From Pseudomonas mohnii (GTDB taxonomy: Bacteria; Pseudomonadota; Gammaproteobacteria; Pseudomonadales; Pseudomonadaceae): a stretch of 64,000 bases of DNA. Position 1 is the stretch's first letter; every line of letters starts with the position of its first letter. The notes beneath the pieces were generated by a model that saw only the letters and a program-made list of their open reading frames with translations, had not been told where the DNA came from and ran no database searches. The position numbers were made by a program, and so were the translations under genes. The DNA is taken from NCBI RefSeq assembly GCF_900105115.1, contig NZ_FNRV01000002.1, forward strand, positions 52,552-116,551, given 5' to 3'. Of the stretch, positions 45,602 through 53,225 are shown piece after piece.

Positions 45602-46336
45602 ATGAGCTCCAAAGAACCATCGTCATTGCTCGTTACAAAAGCCAATGATTTGATCAGCGCCTCCTATCGGCTGACTCTTCAAGAGCAACGCCTATTGCTG
45701 GCGGCAATTGCCCAGGTTGACCCACGTAAACCAATGCCCTCCAAAATCACGGTTACTGCCGCCAGTTTCTCCGAGATCTATGGCATACCGATACGTTTTG
45801 CTTACACCAATCTCAAGGAGGCTGCTGATTCCCTCTACGAGCGTGACATTCAGACCTTTGATGGCAAAAATCGAACCCGTATCCGTTGGGTGTACAAGGC
45901 GACCTACGCAGAGGGTGAGGGTCGAGTGACCCTTAATTTCACTGTCGATGTAATTCCTTACCTATCGATGCTCAACAGCAAGCTCACTTCGTATGACTTA
46001 CGTCGTGTGGCCAATCTGAATTCCATGCACAGTTTTCGATTGTTCGAATTGATGATGCAATTCAAGAGCACCGGCATATTGATCATTGAGGTAGAGAAGC
46101 TGCGGACGTTGTTGGATTTGGGTGACAGCTACAAGCGATTCAACAATCTACGGCAGAGGGTGATAGCGCCGTCGATCGCCGAAATCATGGCCAAATCTGG
46201 AATCGCCATCACTTACCAAACCATCACTGAAGGTAAAGCTGTCAAAAGCCTGATATTTCGCTTCCAGGAGGCTGCTCAGCTACGGCTTTCGCTTGGAGAG
46301 GGTATGGAGGCCGTTCAATCGGAAAGTCTTTTGTAA
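45602..46336 (+). CDS. rep: Plasmid replication initiator (Rep_3 superfamily)
   Basis: A 244-residue initiator with two winged-helix domains. The N-terminus ASYRLTLQEQRLLLAAIAQVDP is the classical Rep_3 opening, followed by YERDIQTFDGKNRTRIRWVYKATY and YDLRRVANLNSMHSFRLFELMMQF, the family's core region. It binds iterons as monomer to open the origin and as dimer to limit copy number. Nine iterons lie upstream, two inverted ones downstream. No truncation. It indicates an autonomous or formerly autonomous replicon. Confidence 0.93.
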   Translation: MSSKEPSSLLVTKANDLISASYRLTLQEQRLLLAAIAQVDPRKPMPSKITVTAASFSEIYGIPIRFAYTNLKEAADSLYERDIQTFDGKNRTRIRWVYKATYAEGEGRVTLNFTVDVIPYLSMLNSKLTSYDLRRVANLNSMHSFRLFELMMQFKSTGILIIEVEKLRTLLDLGDSYKRFNNLRQRVIAPSIAEIMAKSGIAITYQTITEGKAVKSLIFRFQEAAQLRLSLGEGMEAVQSESLL

Positions 46337-46372
46337 AAAAGCACAATAAAATCAGCATCTTACAATTTATAA

Positions 46373-46405
46373 ATATATTGATAGCTATCAATATAGCTAG
46401 CTATG
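46373..46405. repeat. TAGCTA-type palindromes downstream of rep
   Basis: TTGATAGCTATCAA and ATAGCTAGCTAT in sequence. Same motif family as 40953, 43756 and 44759. Confidence 0.65.
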
Positions 46406-46425
46406 TAGACAACTGTTGCATTCGC

Positions 46426-46445
46426 ATAGCCGGAATTTGTAGTCG
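46426..46445 (-). repeat. Inverted iteron copy downstream of rep
   Basis: ATAGCCGGAATTTGTAGTCG, the reverse complement of the outlying iteron at 40993. Confidence 0.9.
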
Positions 46446-46549
46446 ATAGCATTCAATTATCCCAAAGTAAGAAGCAAGTCTGGGTCACACCGCCTAGCTG
46501 CAAAGCCCACACCATCGAATTTCAAGACCCCATCCTTGCGACCATCTAG

Positions 46550-46569
46550 ATAGCCGGATTTTGTAGTCG
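46550..46569 (-). repeat. Second inverted iteron copy downstream of rep
   Basis: ATAGCCGGATTTTGTAGTCG, one base different from the copy at 46426. Right border of the rep/par core. Confidence 0.88.
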
Positions 46570-46780
46570 ATACGCTGCTGTGAAAGCGAGTTCTGACGAT
46601 TAATTACTGTCATTCCGGCTGACCAGTTCTTCACGAACGGTACCGCCCTCGAGCATCACCGGCAGCGCGTCATCATGAATGCCCTCAGCCGTTTTCGATT
46701 GCAAGCTGTTACAACTAACAGTCGATCCAGGACTGCAGGCCATTGTCTAGTCGGTACACGGTTTGTGTGAGGCGCGTTCA

Positions 46781-47056
46781 TCACGCCTCCAGGTTGTGCT
46801 GATCCACATCGACCAGGTTAAAAAGGGTGCCATCCTTGAGGATCAACACCAACCCCCTGACATGGCCGGCGATATGTTCGGGACAGGTCGACTGGCCATG
46901 CCCTTTGACATAACCAAACGTGCCGTCTTCCTCGATCTGCCCGAGGAGTTGATGCCGTCGGTAAAAGCCACCGTTGTAAAAATAGCCGTCGATGAACACA
47001 TCATGACCGGCCTGTCGTGCCCGATAAAATATCTTGGGTTGCATCGTGAGCAGCAT
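46781..47056 (-). CDS. Conserved-looking small protein of unknown function
   Basis: A 91-residue soluble protein (MLLTMQPKIFYRARQAGHDVF, then IDGYFYNGGFYRRHQLLG and GTFGYVKGHGQSTCPEHIAGHV). AAGGA lies seven bases before the ATG at 47056. It is probably cotranscribed with the gene just upstream. I recognise no family. The composition and ribosome site support a real gene; the overlapping plus-strand frame at 46763 looks like a shadow. Confidence 0.55.
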   Translation of the reverse strand: MLLTMQPKIFYRARQAGHDVFIDGYFYNGGFYRRHQLLGQIEEDGTFGYVKGHGQSTCPEHIAGHVRGLVLILKDGTLFNLVDVDQHNLEA

Positions 47057-47125
47057 GGTGGATTCCTTGCCAGCGAATTAGCGGTTGTCTCGAGCATGGA
47101 GCGCAACGCCTTTTCCTGAAGGCCT

Positions 47126-47377
47126 TTACGCATTGATCAGCGCCGTCGCATGCACGGTCAACAGACTGAAAGCCGTCGGGCTCAATGCGCCCTCCAGGTA
47201 CCAGGTTTTCAATTGGGCCAACAACGGTAGCCCCCCGGCGTGCGGATGTTGGTGCACGCGGCGGCACAACCCATAGATTATTTCCTGGGCGACGTCGGCG
47301 TCATACACCCGCTCGGCATCCACGGCATCACTGATCGCCGCCGCGAGTCCAGCGACGTCCGGAGCTACCTGGCGCAA
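47126..47377 (-). CDS. Protein of unknown function, possibly 5'-truncated
   Basis: About 83 residues from a TTG codon (ALRQVAPDVAGLAAAISDAVDAERVY, then EIIYGLCRRVHQHPHAGGLPLLAQLKTWYLEGALSPTAFSLLTV). The coherent frame extends a further 20 codons upstream (HRAQKGFEALRQV) without an ATG, so the start is lost or upstream of a frameshift. Helical, soluble. It precedes the 91-residue gene by 70 bases. No family recognised. Confidence 0.5.
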   Translation of the reverse strand: MRQVAPDVAGLAAAISDAVDAERVYDADVAQEIIYGLCRRVHQHPHAGGLPLLAQLKTWYLEGALSPTAFSLLTVHATALINA

Positions 47378-47592
47378 CGCCTCAAAACCTTTCTGCGCGC
47401 GATGACTGGGGGGGCAACGGCATTGGCTATCCTTTTCCAGTTATTAACGGAGTACGCGTCAAACCACGCACCGGGAGAAGGGTAGACCAGGCTCCGAGGG
47501 GCTGGTGTCTAGTTGGCACACAGAAGCCCATCAAGGTGGGCTGTTTTGTGGGGGCCGATTTGACATAAACGCGGCGTTATGGCCGTTATGAG

Positions 47593-47925
47593 TTGAACTC
47601 AAGAAAAACAGCGGCCAGTAAACGTGCGGCGTTACCTCGCGTGTCTGACTACGCGAAGACCATCCTAAAGGATTGGGAGTGACTTTCCGGCTCCGGTCTA
47701 TTTGATCTTAACCGGCTCAAGGAAGTCATGATGTTGCTTGTCTCCAATGATGGAGCTTTAGCGCCTGAATGGTTAGACCATCCGTTAAAAGGCAACTGGG
47801 CTGGCTTTCGAGAGTGCCATGTCGTCGGAGATTTCCTACTGGTTTACCGCCTAGCTGCTGAAAGCAAACAAGAGCAAATCGTCTTCGTTCGAGCAGGAAC
47901 CCACGCTGACCTTTTCGAGGAGTAA
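47593..47925 (+). pseudogene. YafQ/RelE-family toxin gene with in-frame stop
   Basis: Continuous reading gives KRAALPRVSDYAKTILKDWE, a TGA at 47680-47682, then LSGSGLFDLNRLKEVMMLLVSNDGALAPEWLDHPLKGNWAGFRECHVVGDFLLVYRL to AGTHADLFEE. This is a full YafQ toxin in which one Arg codon has probably become a stop. The remaining 65-codon frame lacks the N-terminal third. An antitoxin gene is not recognisable upstream. The lesion would silence the toxin. Confidence 0.8.
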
Positions 47926-48344
47926 ATACACCTCGGTTACCATAAATCCCATTATTCGCAGTCACCAAGGCATGGCCGCTTCACCGTAAACGCACATCTG
48001 CTTTTGCGGGAACCCAAACCAGCTTTGCTTTACGGGAACGCTGTAGTGCCTTGATAGCGGGAACGCTTTAAAGACGCTTTTACGTCAACGCTTGAAACAG
48101 TCTGTGCGTTGGCGCGTTCATGAGCAGGGAGGATCGTTTCCCACATCCAGAACATCAATGGCACAGACAGAATCAAAGGCAAAAGCATTGCGTACGAACC
48201 ACATGCAGAGTGTGTCGATTTGATGGGCTGTTTGATTTGTCTGGATCGTACGATCCGTTTTAAGAGGCTTTTGCAGAAGCACCAGAGGAATGGCCGAACG
48301 GCTACGGTGCGAAAAAGATTATGCGGTAAGGCTACTGGAAAAGG
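47926..48344. other. Gene-free stretch before the second recombinase
   Basis: No supported gene. There is a repeated theme of CGGGAACGC within 48008-48072 (three near copies), otherwise nothing recognised. Confidence 0.4.
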
Positions 48345-48367
48345 AAGAGGGCGACGCGCGCCCTCTT
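48345..48367. terminator. Hairpin after the second recombinase gene
   Basis: Perfect stem AAGAGGGCG / CGCCCTCTT; on the minus strand it is followed by CCTTTTCC, so it may end the recombinase transcript. Confidence 0.55.
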
Positions 48368-48405
48368 AGACCCCGGCAGTCCTGTCTGACTGCGAGCGGA
48401 AGCTC

Positions 48406-49752
48406 CTACAAGCCCAGCCAGAAGCTTGAGATGCCGTCCACGTCCTCACGGCTCCTATTCTTGCTCTCAGTGTCCAGAAGAGATCGTGCGAGGTCGTCGC
48501 GGTTGGTGTATTTGCCGCGCAGAGGGTTGGCGGTCTCATCCCACATCGCAATGGCCTCAGACTCACCAAGCATTGGCTTCGGCAAGATGTAGCGATGCTC
48601 ACGCTCCAACCGGCCCTTGCGTGGGCCGTAGTAGCTTTGGTTCGTAATCATGGAATGGCCAAGTACTGCCGCTATGTCATAGCGGCTGAATGTGCCGCTG
48701 CGACGTGCTTCCTCAGCAAAGGCGTGGCGCGCTGTGTAGAAGCAGATCGAATTGCCTTCAGTGATAGCTGGGCTACTGGTCGAGGCTGCAAGCGATTTGA
48801 GCTTCGACTTCTTGGCTGGCGAGAACTCAGCCCCAAGGTGCTCGATAGTACCACCGTGGAACTTTAGTATTCTCGCCCATGCTCGTTGTAGCAGCTTGCG
48901 GCGGCTGTCGTAAAAACGACCAAACACCTTCGCATCCTCATGGCGATACACAATCTCAAGAAATATCTTCAGCGCACGAATCTGGTTGTCAGGCCAGTCT
49001 TCCAGCACCAGGTAGCGCTTGTCCTTGAGTGGATTGTCTTCGCGCCGACCAGACTGCTTGAGCGTTGTCACCTCCAGTACACGCCGAATGGTTAGCCGTG
49101 TGTCAGCGTCATAGTGATCTTCGAGGTAGCGTGCATAAGGCCATTCGTGTGGACGCAGGCCAGTCCATAGCGTGCACGTAAACCACATAAAGGTTTCCAT
49201 ACCAGCAATGCGATTACGCGATGGCTTTTCATCTTCCTCTTTCGTACGAGGGAGCGGCATCAGGTCAGCCTTCAAAAGCTCCAGTACGCTCTCGCTCATG
49301 AACGAAAGGTAACGCTGGTTCCTCTTCGAGGACGCCACGAACAGCTTTGTATCGTTCACGTCATTAAGCAGTACGTTCTCAGGGCTCAACGCAGCAGCCT
49401 GCCTCATACGTTCGCGCCTGCTGGGTGGTATCCAGGCGCGAAGCTCTTGCGTTGACGTATGACCCACCGATTCAAGGTAACTCGAAACCCATTTGCGATA
49501 ACACAGTGCGGTTCTCTCGCCTAAACCCTTTTCTGTAACGCGCTGATCAAGCCATCGCGTGAATCTGCCTATGTCCACGCTCGTATGAGGGTGTTCGGCA
49601 GGAGAGGGCTTCTGTGTTTGCGCTGAGGATGATTGCGCGTCAACACCACTTCCTTGCGATGACACAGAGCCTTCAGGGTTGTCGGTTCTGAATGCGTTGA
49701 GGATGCCAATAGCACGTAGTTGGATTTCGCTGCTGATAGTCATGGTTTGCAT
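48406..49752 (-). CDS. Tyrosine recombinase / phage-integrase-like protein
   Basis: A 448-residue recombinase of a different branch from the P4-type one. Catalytic elements: Arg in WTGLRPHEWPYARY (about 196), Lys/His/Arg in YTARHAFAEEARRSG (about 339-349), LGHSMITNQSYYGPRKG with His (about 364) and Tyr (about 371). The N-terminal part has a core-binding domain (RFTRWLDQRVTEKGLGERTALCYRKWVSSYL). A Ser/Gln-rich linker occupies about residues 30-55. No partner gene is present. Four short direct repeats lie 160-240 bases upstream. It could act in element integration or in resolving multimers. Confidence 0.85.
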   Translation of the reverse strand: MQTMTISSEIQLRAIGILNAFRTDNPEGSVSSQGSGVDAQSSSAQTQKPSPAEHPHTSVDIGRFTRWLDQRVTEKGLGERTALCYRKWVSSYLESVGHTSTQELRAWIPPSRRERMRQAAALSPENVLLNDVNDTKLFVASSKRNQRYLSFMSESVLELLKADLMPLPRTKEEDEKPSRNRIAGMETFMWFTCTLWTGLRPHEWPYARYLEDHYDADTRLTIRRVLEVTTLKQSGRREDNPLKDKRYLVLEDWPDNQIRALKIFLEIVYRHEDAKVFGRFYDSRRKLLQRAWARILKFHGGTIEHLGAEFSPAKKSKLKSLAASTSSPAITEGNSICFYTARHAFAEEARRSGTFSRYDIAAVLGHSMITNQSYYGPRKGRLEREHRYILPKPMLGESEAIAMWDETANPLRGKYTNRDDLARSLLDTESKNRSREDVDGISSFWLGL

Positions 49753-49908
49753 CCATTCCGGTGTTAACGATCCTACTCATAACGATGACAAAGGATTTAG
49801 CGATTGCTGCCATACATAGGGTTGGCCGGTCGTTTCGCCATTTTTCGGTGTACCACCAAAAAACACCAAAACGTAATATATTCGGGACTTTTTAAGGTGA
49901 GTCCGAAC

Positions 49909-49987
49909 CCAGGTACATAGCTCAATCCTAACCCAGGTACATAAAATATCCAGTCCTTGGTACAGACAAAGTCCAGAGCCAGGTACA
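49909..49987. repeat. Four CCAGGTACA direct repeats with 23-24 base phasing
   Basis: Copies start at 49909, 49933, 49956 (as CCTTGGTACA-like) and 49979, spaced 24, 23 and 23 bases. They lie upstream of the recombinase gene at 48406-49752. Regular phasing suggests binding on one face of the helix. Confidence 0.75.
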
Positions 49988-50223
49988 ACGTTGTTTTGAA
50001 GGAGGCAATGACCTGCTTGTGGTGAACACTCTAGGGCTCAGCACCAGTGGCTTTGCCAGCTGATGGGGAGGGTGTGTGTTGGTTTTTTTGAGGCTGGAAA
50101 CTGAATGACCGAAACGGGGTTGAGGTACAAAAAGGCCAATGCACTACCCAAGGTCTGAGGTCAGTGATTGGCTGATGGGCGCACTAATCGCATAGCGAGG
50201 CAGAGGGGTATTACTCGACATGC

Positions 50224-50427
50224 CATTTCGGTGGCACAACAAAGCTTTTTAATGCCACAGAAATGCCTAGGCTTCATTTCAGTGGCACAACAAAGCTTTT
50301 TAATGCCACAGAAATGCCTAGGCTTCATTTCGGTGGCACAACAAAGCTTTTTAATGGCACAGAAATACCGGCACTGCATTTCTGTACCACAACAAAGCGC
50401 TGATAAAGCTTTGTTAGGGCTTTGTTA
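50224..50427. repeat. Array of 51-base tandem repeats, each a hairpin
   Basis: Units start at 50224, 50275 and 50326, with a degenerate fourth at 50377. Each unit has arms CATTTCnGTGGCA and TGCCACAGAAATG around the loop CAACAAAGCTTTTTAA, then CCTAGGCTT. Units 1 and 2 differ at one base. The fourth loses the second arm and runs into TTTGTTAGGGC repeated twice. Frames on both strands stay open because 51 is a multiple of three; I do not regard them as genes. Confidence 0.88.
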
Positions 50428-50558
50428 GGGCGCGGAAATGCTCGCGATGGAGCCCCGATGTCCCTCTGACCGGCTTGGATTGAAAAAAAGATACGCAAAG
50501 AGCCACGCAGCAGCACTGAACGCGGTGAATTCGGTGGCCTACTTTCGCAACCCGACTG

Positions 50559-51304
50559 CTGTACTGGCTGCGCGATGACCAATGGGAGCGCATCAAGGAT
50601 CTGCTGCCGGGCAAAGCCAGCGACCGAGGTGTCACGGCTCGCGATAACCGGTTGTTTGTTGAGGCCGTATTGTGGGTTGCCCGAACCGGCGCCCCTTGGC
50701 GTGATCTGCCCGATAGCTATGGTCATTGGCATCGCGTCTACGTCCGCTATGAGCGATGGTCCCGCAAGGTTTTTTGGTTGAAACTAATGGCCTCGCTTGC
50801 TGGAGATGCTGACTTGGAACATATGATGGTGGATGGCTGCATTGTCCGCGTTCATCAGCATGATGCCGCAAAAAAACAGTCCCGGCCGCCGAGGCCATGG
50901 GTAAGTCACGAGGCGGCTTGAGCACCAAGATTCACGCGACTGTAGATGCCTTGGGTAACCCGCTGCGTTTGCTGTTAATACCTGGGCAAGCTTCCGAATA
51001 CGAGCAAGCCTCCGCCCTGATTGACGGTTTTGCGTGCGAAGTCGTATTGGCAGACAAAGGCTATGACTCTGCCGTCTTCGGCAATACGATCCAGTGCATG
51101 GGGGCTGATGCCGTGATCCCTTCCAAAAGGAATCGTTTGCACCCTCGCACACTGGATCGGCATCTCTACAAGGCGCGCAATCTGGTGGAACGCTTCTTTT
51201 TGAAGTTGAAGCAGTTCCGACGGATAGCGACCCGATATGAGCGACTGGCCAGGAACGATCAGGCGATGTTGAGCCTTGTGTCTGCTGTTATTTGGCTGGC
51301 CTGA
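50559..51304 (+). CDS. IS5-family transposase made from two frames
   Basis: Frame 1 reads LYWLRDDQWERIKDLLPGKASDRGVTARDNRLFVEAVLWVARTGAPWRDLPDSYGHWHRVY and on to MVDGCIVRVHQHDAAKK. A run of seven A at 50870-50876 then allows a -1 shift into frame 2: TVPAAEAMGKSRGGLSTKIHATVDALGNPL, VVLADKGYDSA and ERFFLKLKQFRRIATRYERL, ending at 51304. This split is usual for IS427-group transposases. No ATG is present; the frame opens after a TGA at 50526 and the first conserved residue is coded by CTG, so translation may fail. Confidence 0.82.
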
Positions 51305-51316
51305 TTGAGAACGCCC
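50559..51316 (+). mobile_element. IS5-family (IS427-like) element, left end not found
   Basis: The transposase gene is followed by TTGAGAACGCCC at 51305-51316, a plausible right inverted repeat. I found no matching GGGCGTTCTCAA on the left, so the left end is lost or too diverged. Confidence 0.7.
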
Positions 51317-51812
51317 TGTAGTGCCATAAAAAACTGAGCATGGTTCGCAAGAGACCTGAGCAAGGACACAGTATTTTGGTGGTCGCTCGGCGTAACGGCG
51401 TAACGCCAAACCAGCTGTGCCTGTAGCGCAAGCTTTACCAAGGGCCTGAATACGAAGCTGGGTGCTTTTTTAGTGATATTTCACGCATCGACTATTATTT
51501 GAGCAGGGCTTTATCATTCTGGAACCCAGCTGCCCCCTGCGATCGCTCCAGTCGTAGAGGGTTGCGACCCAAACTATAGGTGCCGCCAAGCAGACGTGCG
51601 ATGAGCTCGGGTTCTTTTTATTCGCACTGAGGGAATACCTCTGATGACGGATCATCCAAAACTAGCCGTCCAGCATGGATTTTGGCGTTTATAATTGCGT
51701 GCGAAAAATACGTTGTATAAAGCAATAGTTTAATTCGAGTAATAATGATGTTAGATATTTAAAAGTGCGGAATAGCTAAGTTCTATACCTGTTAAATTTA
51801 AGTTAATTTGAC
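51317..51812. other. Boundary between mobile DNA and surface-structure genes; no gene
   Basis: About 500 bases, AT-rich from 51680. Short frames (51470-51655 minus) have no support. Nothing recognised. Confidence 0.5.
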
Positions 51813-52946
51813 TTACGCTTTATTTTTAGTGCCATGTAAGTCAATCACTTCGTTATAAAGCTGCACCATGCTCTCGCACATGCGGTCAGCGGTGAACAAC
51901 TCTTGAAACCGGGCGCGAGCATTATTGCCGAAACGCTGCGTCTCTTCAGGGTTGTTCCACAGGCGATGCATGGCCTCCCGCAAGGCCACGGGTGAATCGG
52001 GAGGGACGGCCAAGCCTGTTTCTTCGTGAATGTTGACGTAGGTGGTCCCTGTTCCGATCTCGCAAGAAATCATCGGCTTTCCATACATCGAAGCTTCTAA
52101 CAAAGAGATGCCAAACGCTTCAGATCGAAGATGGGAAGGGAACACCAGGGCGTAACACATCTGCAGCAGACAGACTTTTTCCTCATCATCCAGACGCCCC
52201 AAAAACAGCACGTTGCGCAGTTGCAACTTTTGCGCTTGAGCTTTGAGTTCAAGTTCTTGCGGGCCGCTACCGAGAATCACCACTGGATAATCTACGCCTT
52301 CAAGCGCGTTAAGCAGGCTATCCAAGCCTTTGTAATAGCGAAGCACGCCGACAAACAGGAAGAATTTTTCTGGCAGACTTTTTCGCCAGTGGCTGAGTGT
52401 TTCCATCGATGCTTTTGGGTACGCCGATTGATCCAATCCGTAAGGGATGACCATCGTCTTGTCGGCAAATGGCTTGAGCACTTCGCTGGAGGCCAGATAG
52501 TTAGGCGAGGCCACCACTATTCGATCCATGCTCCTGAGAAAACGCTTCATTAAAGGGCCATAAAGCTTGAGCAAGGTGCGCTGCTTGACGATATCCGAAT
52601 GATAACTGAGCACGGTAGGGCGACCATGGCCGGTGGCAAAATGCACCAGGTCCATGAGGGGCCACGGGAAATGAAAGTGCACCAGATCGGCTTCGGCAGC
52701 CATTTCCTTAAATTGGCTGAACACTCGCATCGAGAGGCCTGTAGAGGCCAAGTTGAAATTTTCTTTGGCACGAGTGACCTGATGGTCAGCCATCTGTAGC
52801 CGCGCAGGAGAAGGATCTTGGCTGATAGTCAGCACCTGGCTTTCAACGCCTAAGACACGACTGCCTTGGCAGAGCTGAAATATGACTTGCTCGATGCCAC
52901 CTGTGGTGTCGGGATAATAGGTCTTGAAAAAATGCAGGATGCGCAT
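51813..52946 (-). CDS. Glycosyltransferase family 4
   Basis: A 377-residue retaining GT-B glycosyltransferase. The N-terminal acceptor domain starts MRILHFFKTYYPDTTGGIEQVI (GGIE glycine loop) and has HFHFPWPLMDL. The C-terminal nucleotide-sugar domain has FLFVGVLRYYKGLDSLL, VILGSGPQ, VLFLGRLDDEEK and the EX7E motif in SEAFGISLLEASMYGKPMI. It is divergent from the type I secretion operon. Homologues take part in rhamnan or mannan O-polysaccharide synthesis; with gmd nearby, GDP-mannose or GDP-deoxyhexose is the likely donor. Confidence 0.88.
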   Translation of the reverse strand: MRILHFFKTYYPDTTGGIEQVIFQLCQGSRVLGVESQVLTISQDPSPARLQMADHQVTRAKENFNLASTGLSMRVFSQFKEMAAEADLVHFHFPWPLMDLVHFATGHGRPTVLSYHSDIVKQRTLLKLYGPLMKRFLRSMDRIVVASPNYLASSEVLKPFADKTMVIPYGLDQSAYPKASMETLSHWRKSLPEKFFLFVGVLRYYKGLDSLLNALEGVDYPVVILGSGPQELELKAQAQKLQLRNVLFLGRLDDEEKVCLLQMCYALVFPSHLRSEAFGISLLEASMYGKPMISCEIGTGTTYVNIHEETGLAVPPDSPVALREAMHRLWNNPEETQRFGNNARARFQELFTADRMCESMVQLYNEVIDLHGTKNKA

Positions 52947-53225
52947 GAGTTACCTTGGCTAAAACATTTGACTTTGGCTGCTTTGAACAACGCCAAAAGC
53001 CCTTGTTCATGCCTAAAACGCTCAACACACAGGGGGAGCCTGGGCGCATGTGAGAAAAGGCCTGAGAGATTAACTGCTAGCTTCGGAGGCTTGCAACGCA
53101 AAAAAAACGGCGCCCATTGTTTTGTGGGCCAACAGTGCCTTCCTCTAAACGTTTTTTCATTTATTGCAGGCTAAGCGAGGTGCTACACTCCCGCGCTTTT
53201 CCATACCCAGCGGCATTAGGAAATT

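Noticed and set aside
50161..50379. A minus-strand 72-codon frame with three 17-residue repeats (KPRHFCGIKKLCCATEM)
   Set aside because: Both strands are open through the array because the unit is 51 bases; there is no ribosome site and the hairpin structure explains the repeats better.
50224..50427. CRISPR array
   Set aside because: The 51-base units are contiguous with no unique spacers, and no cas genes are present.
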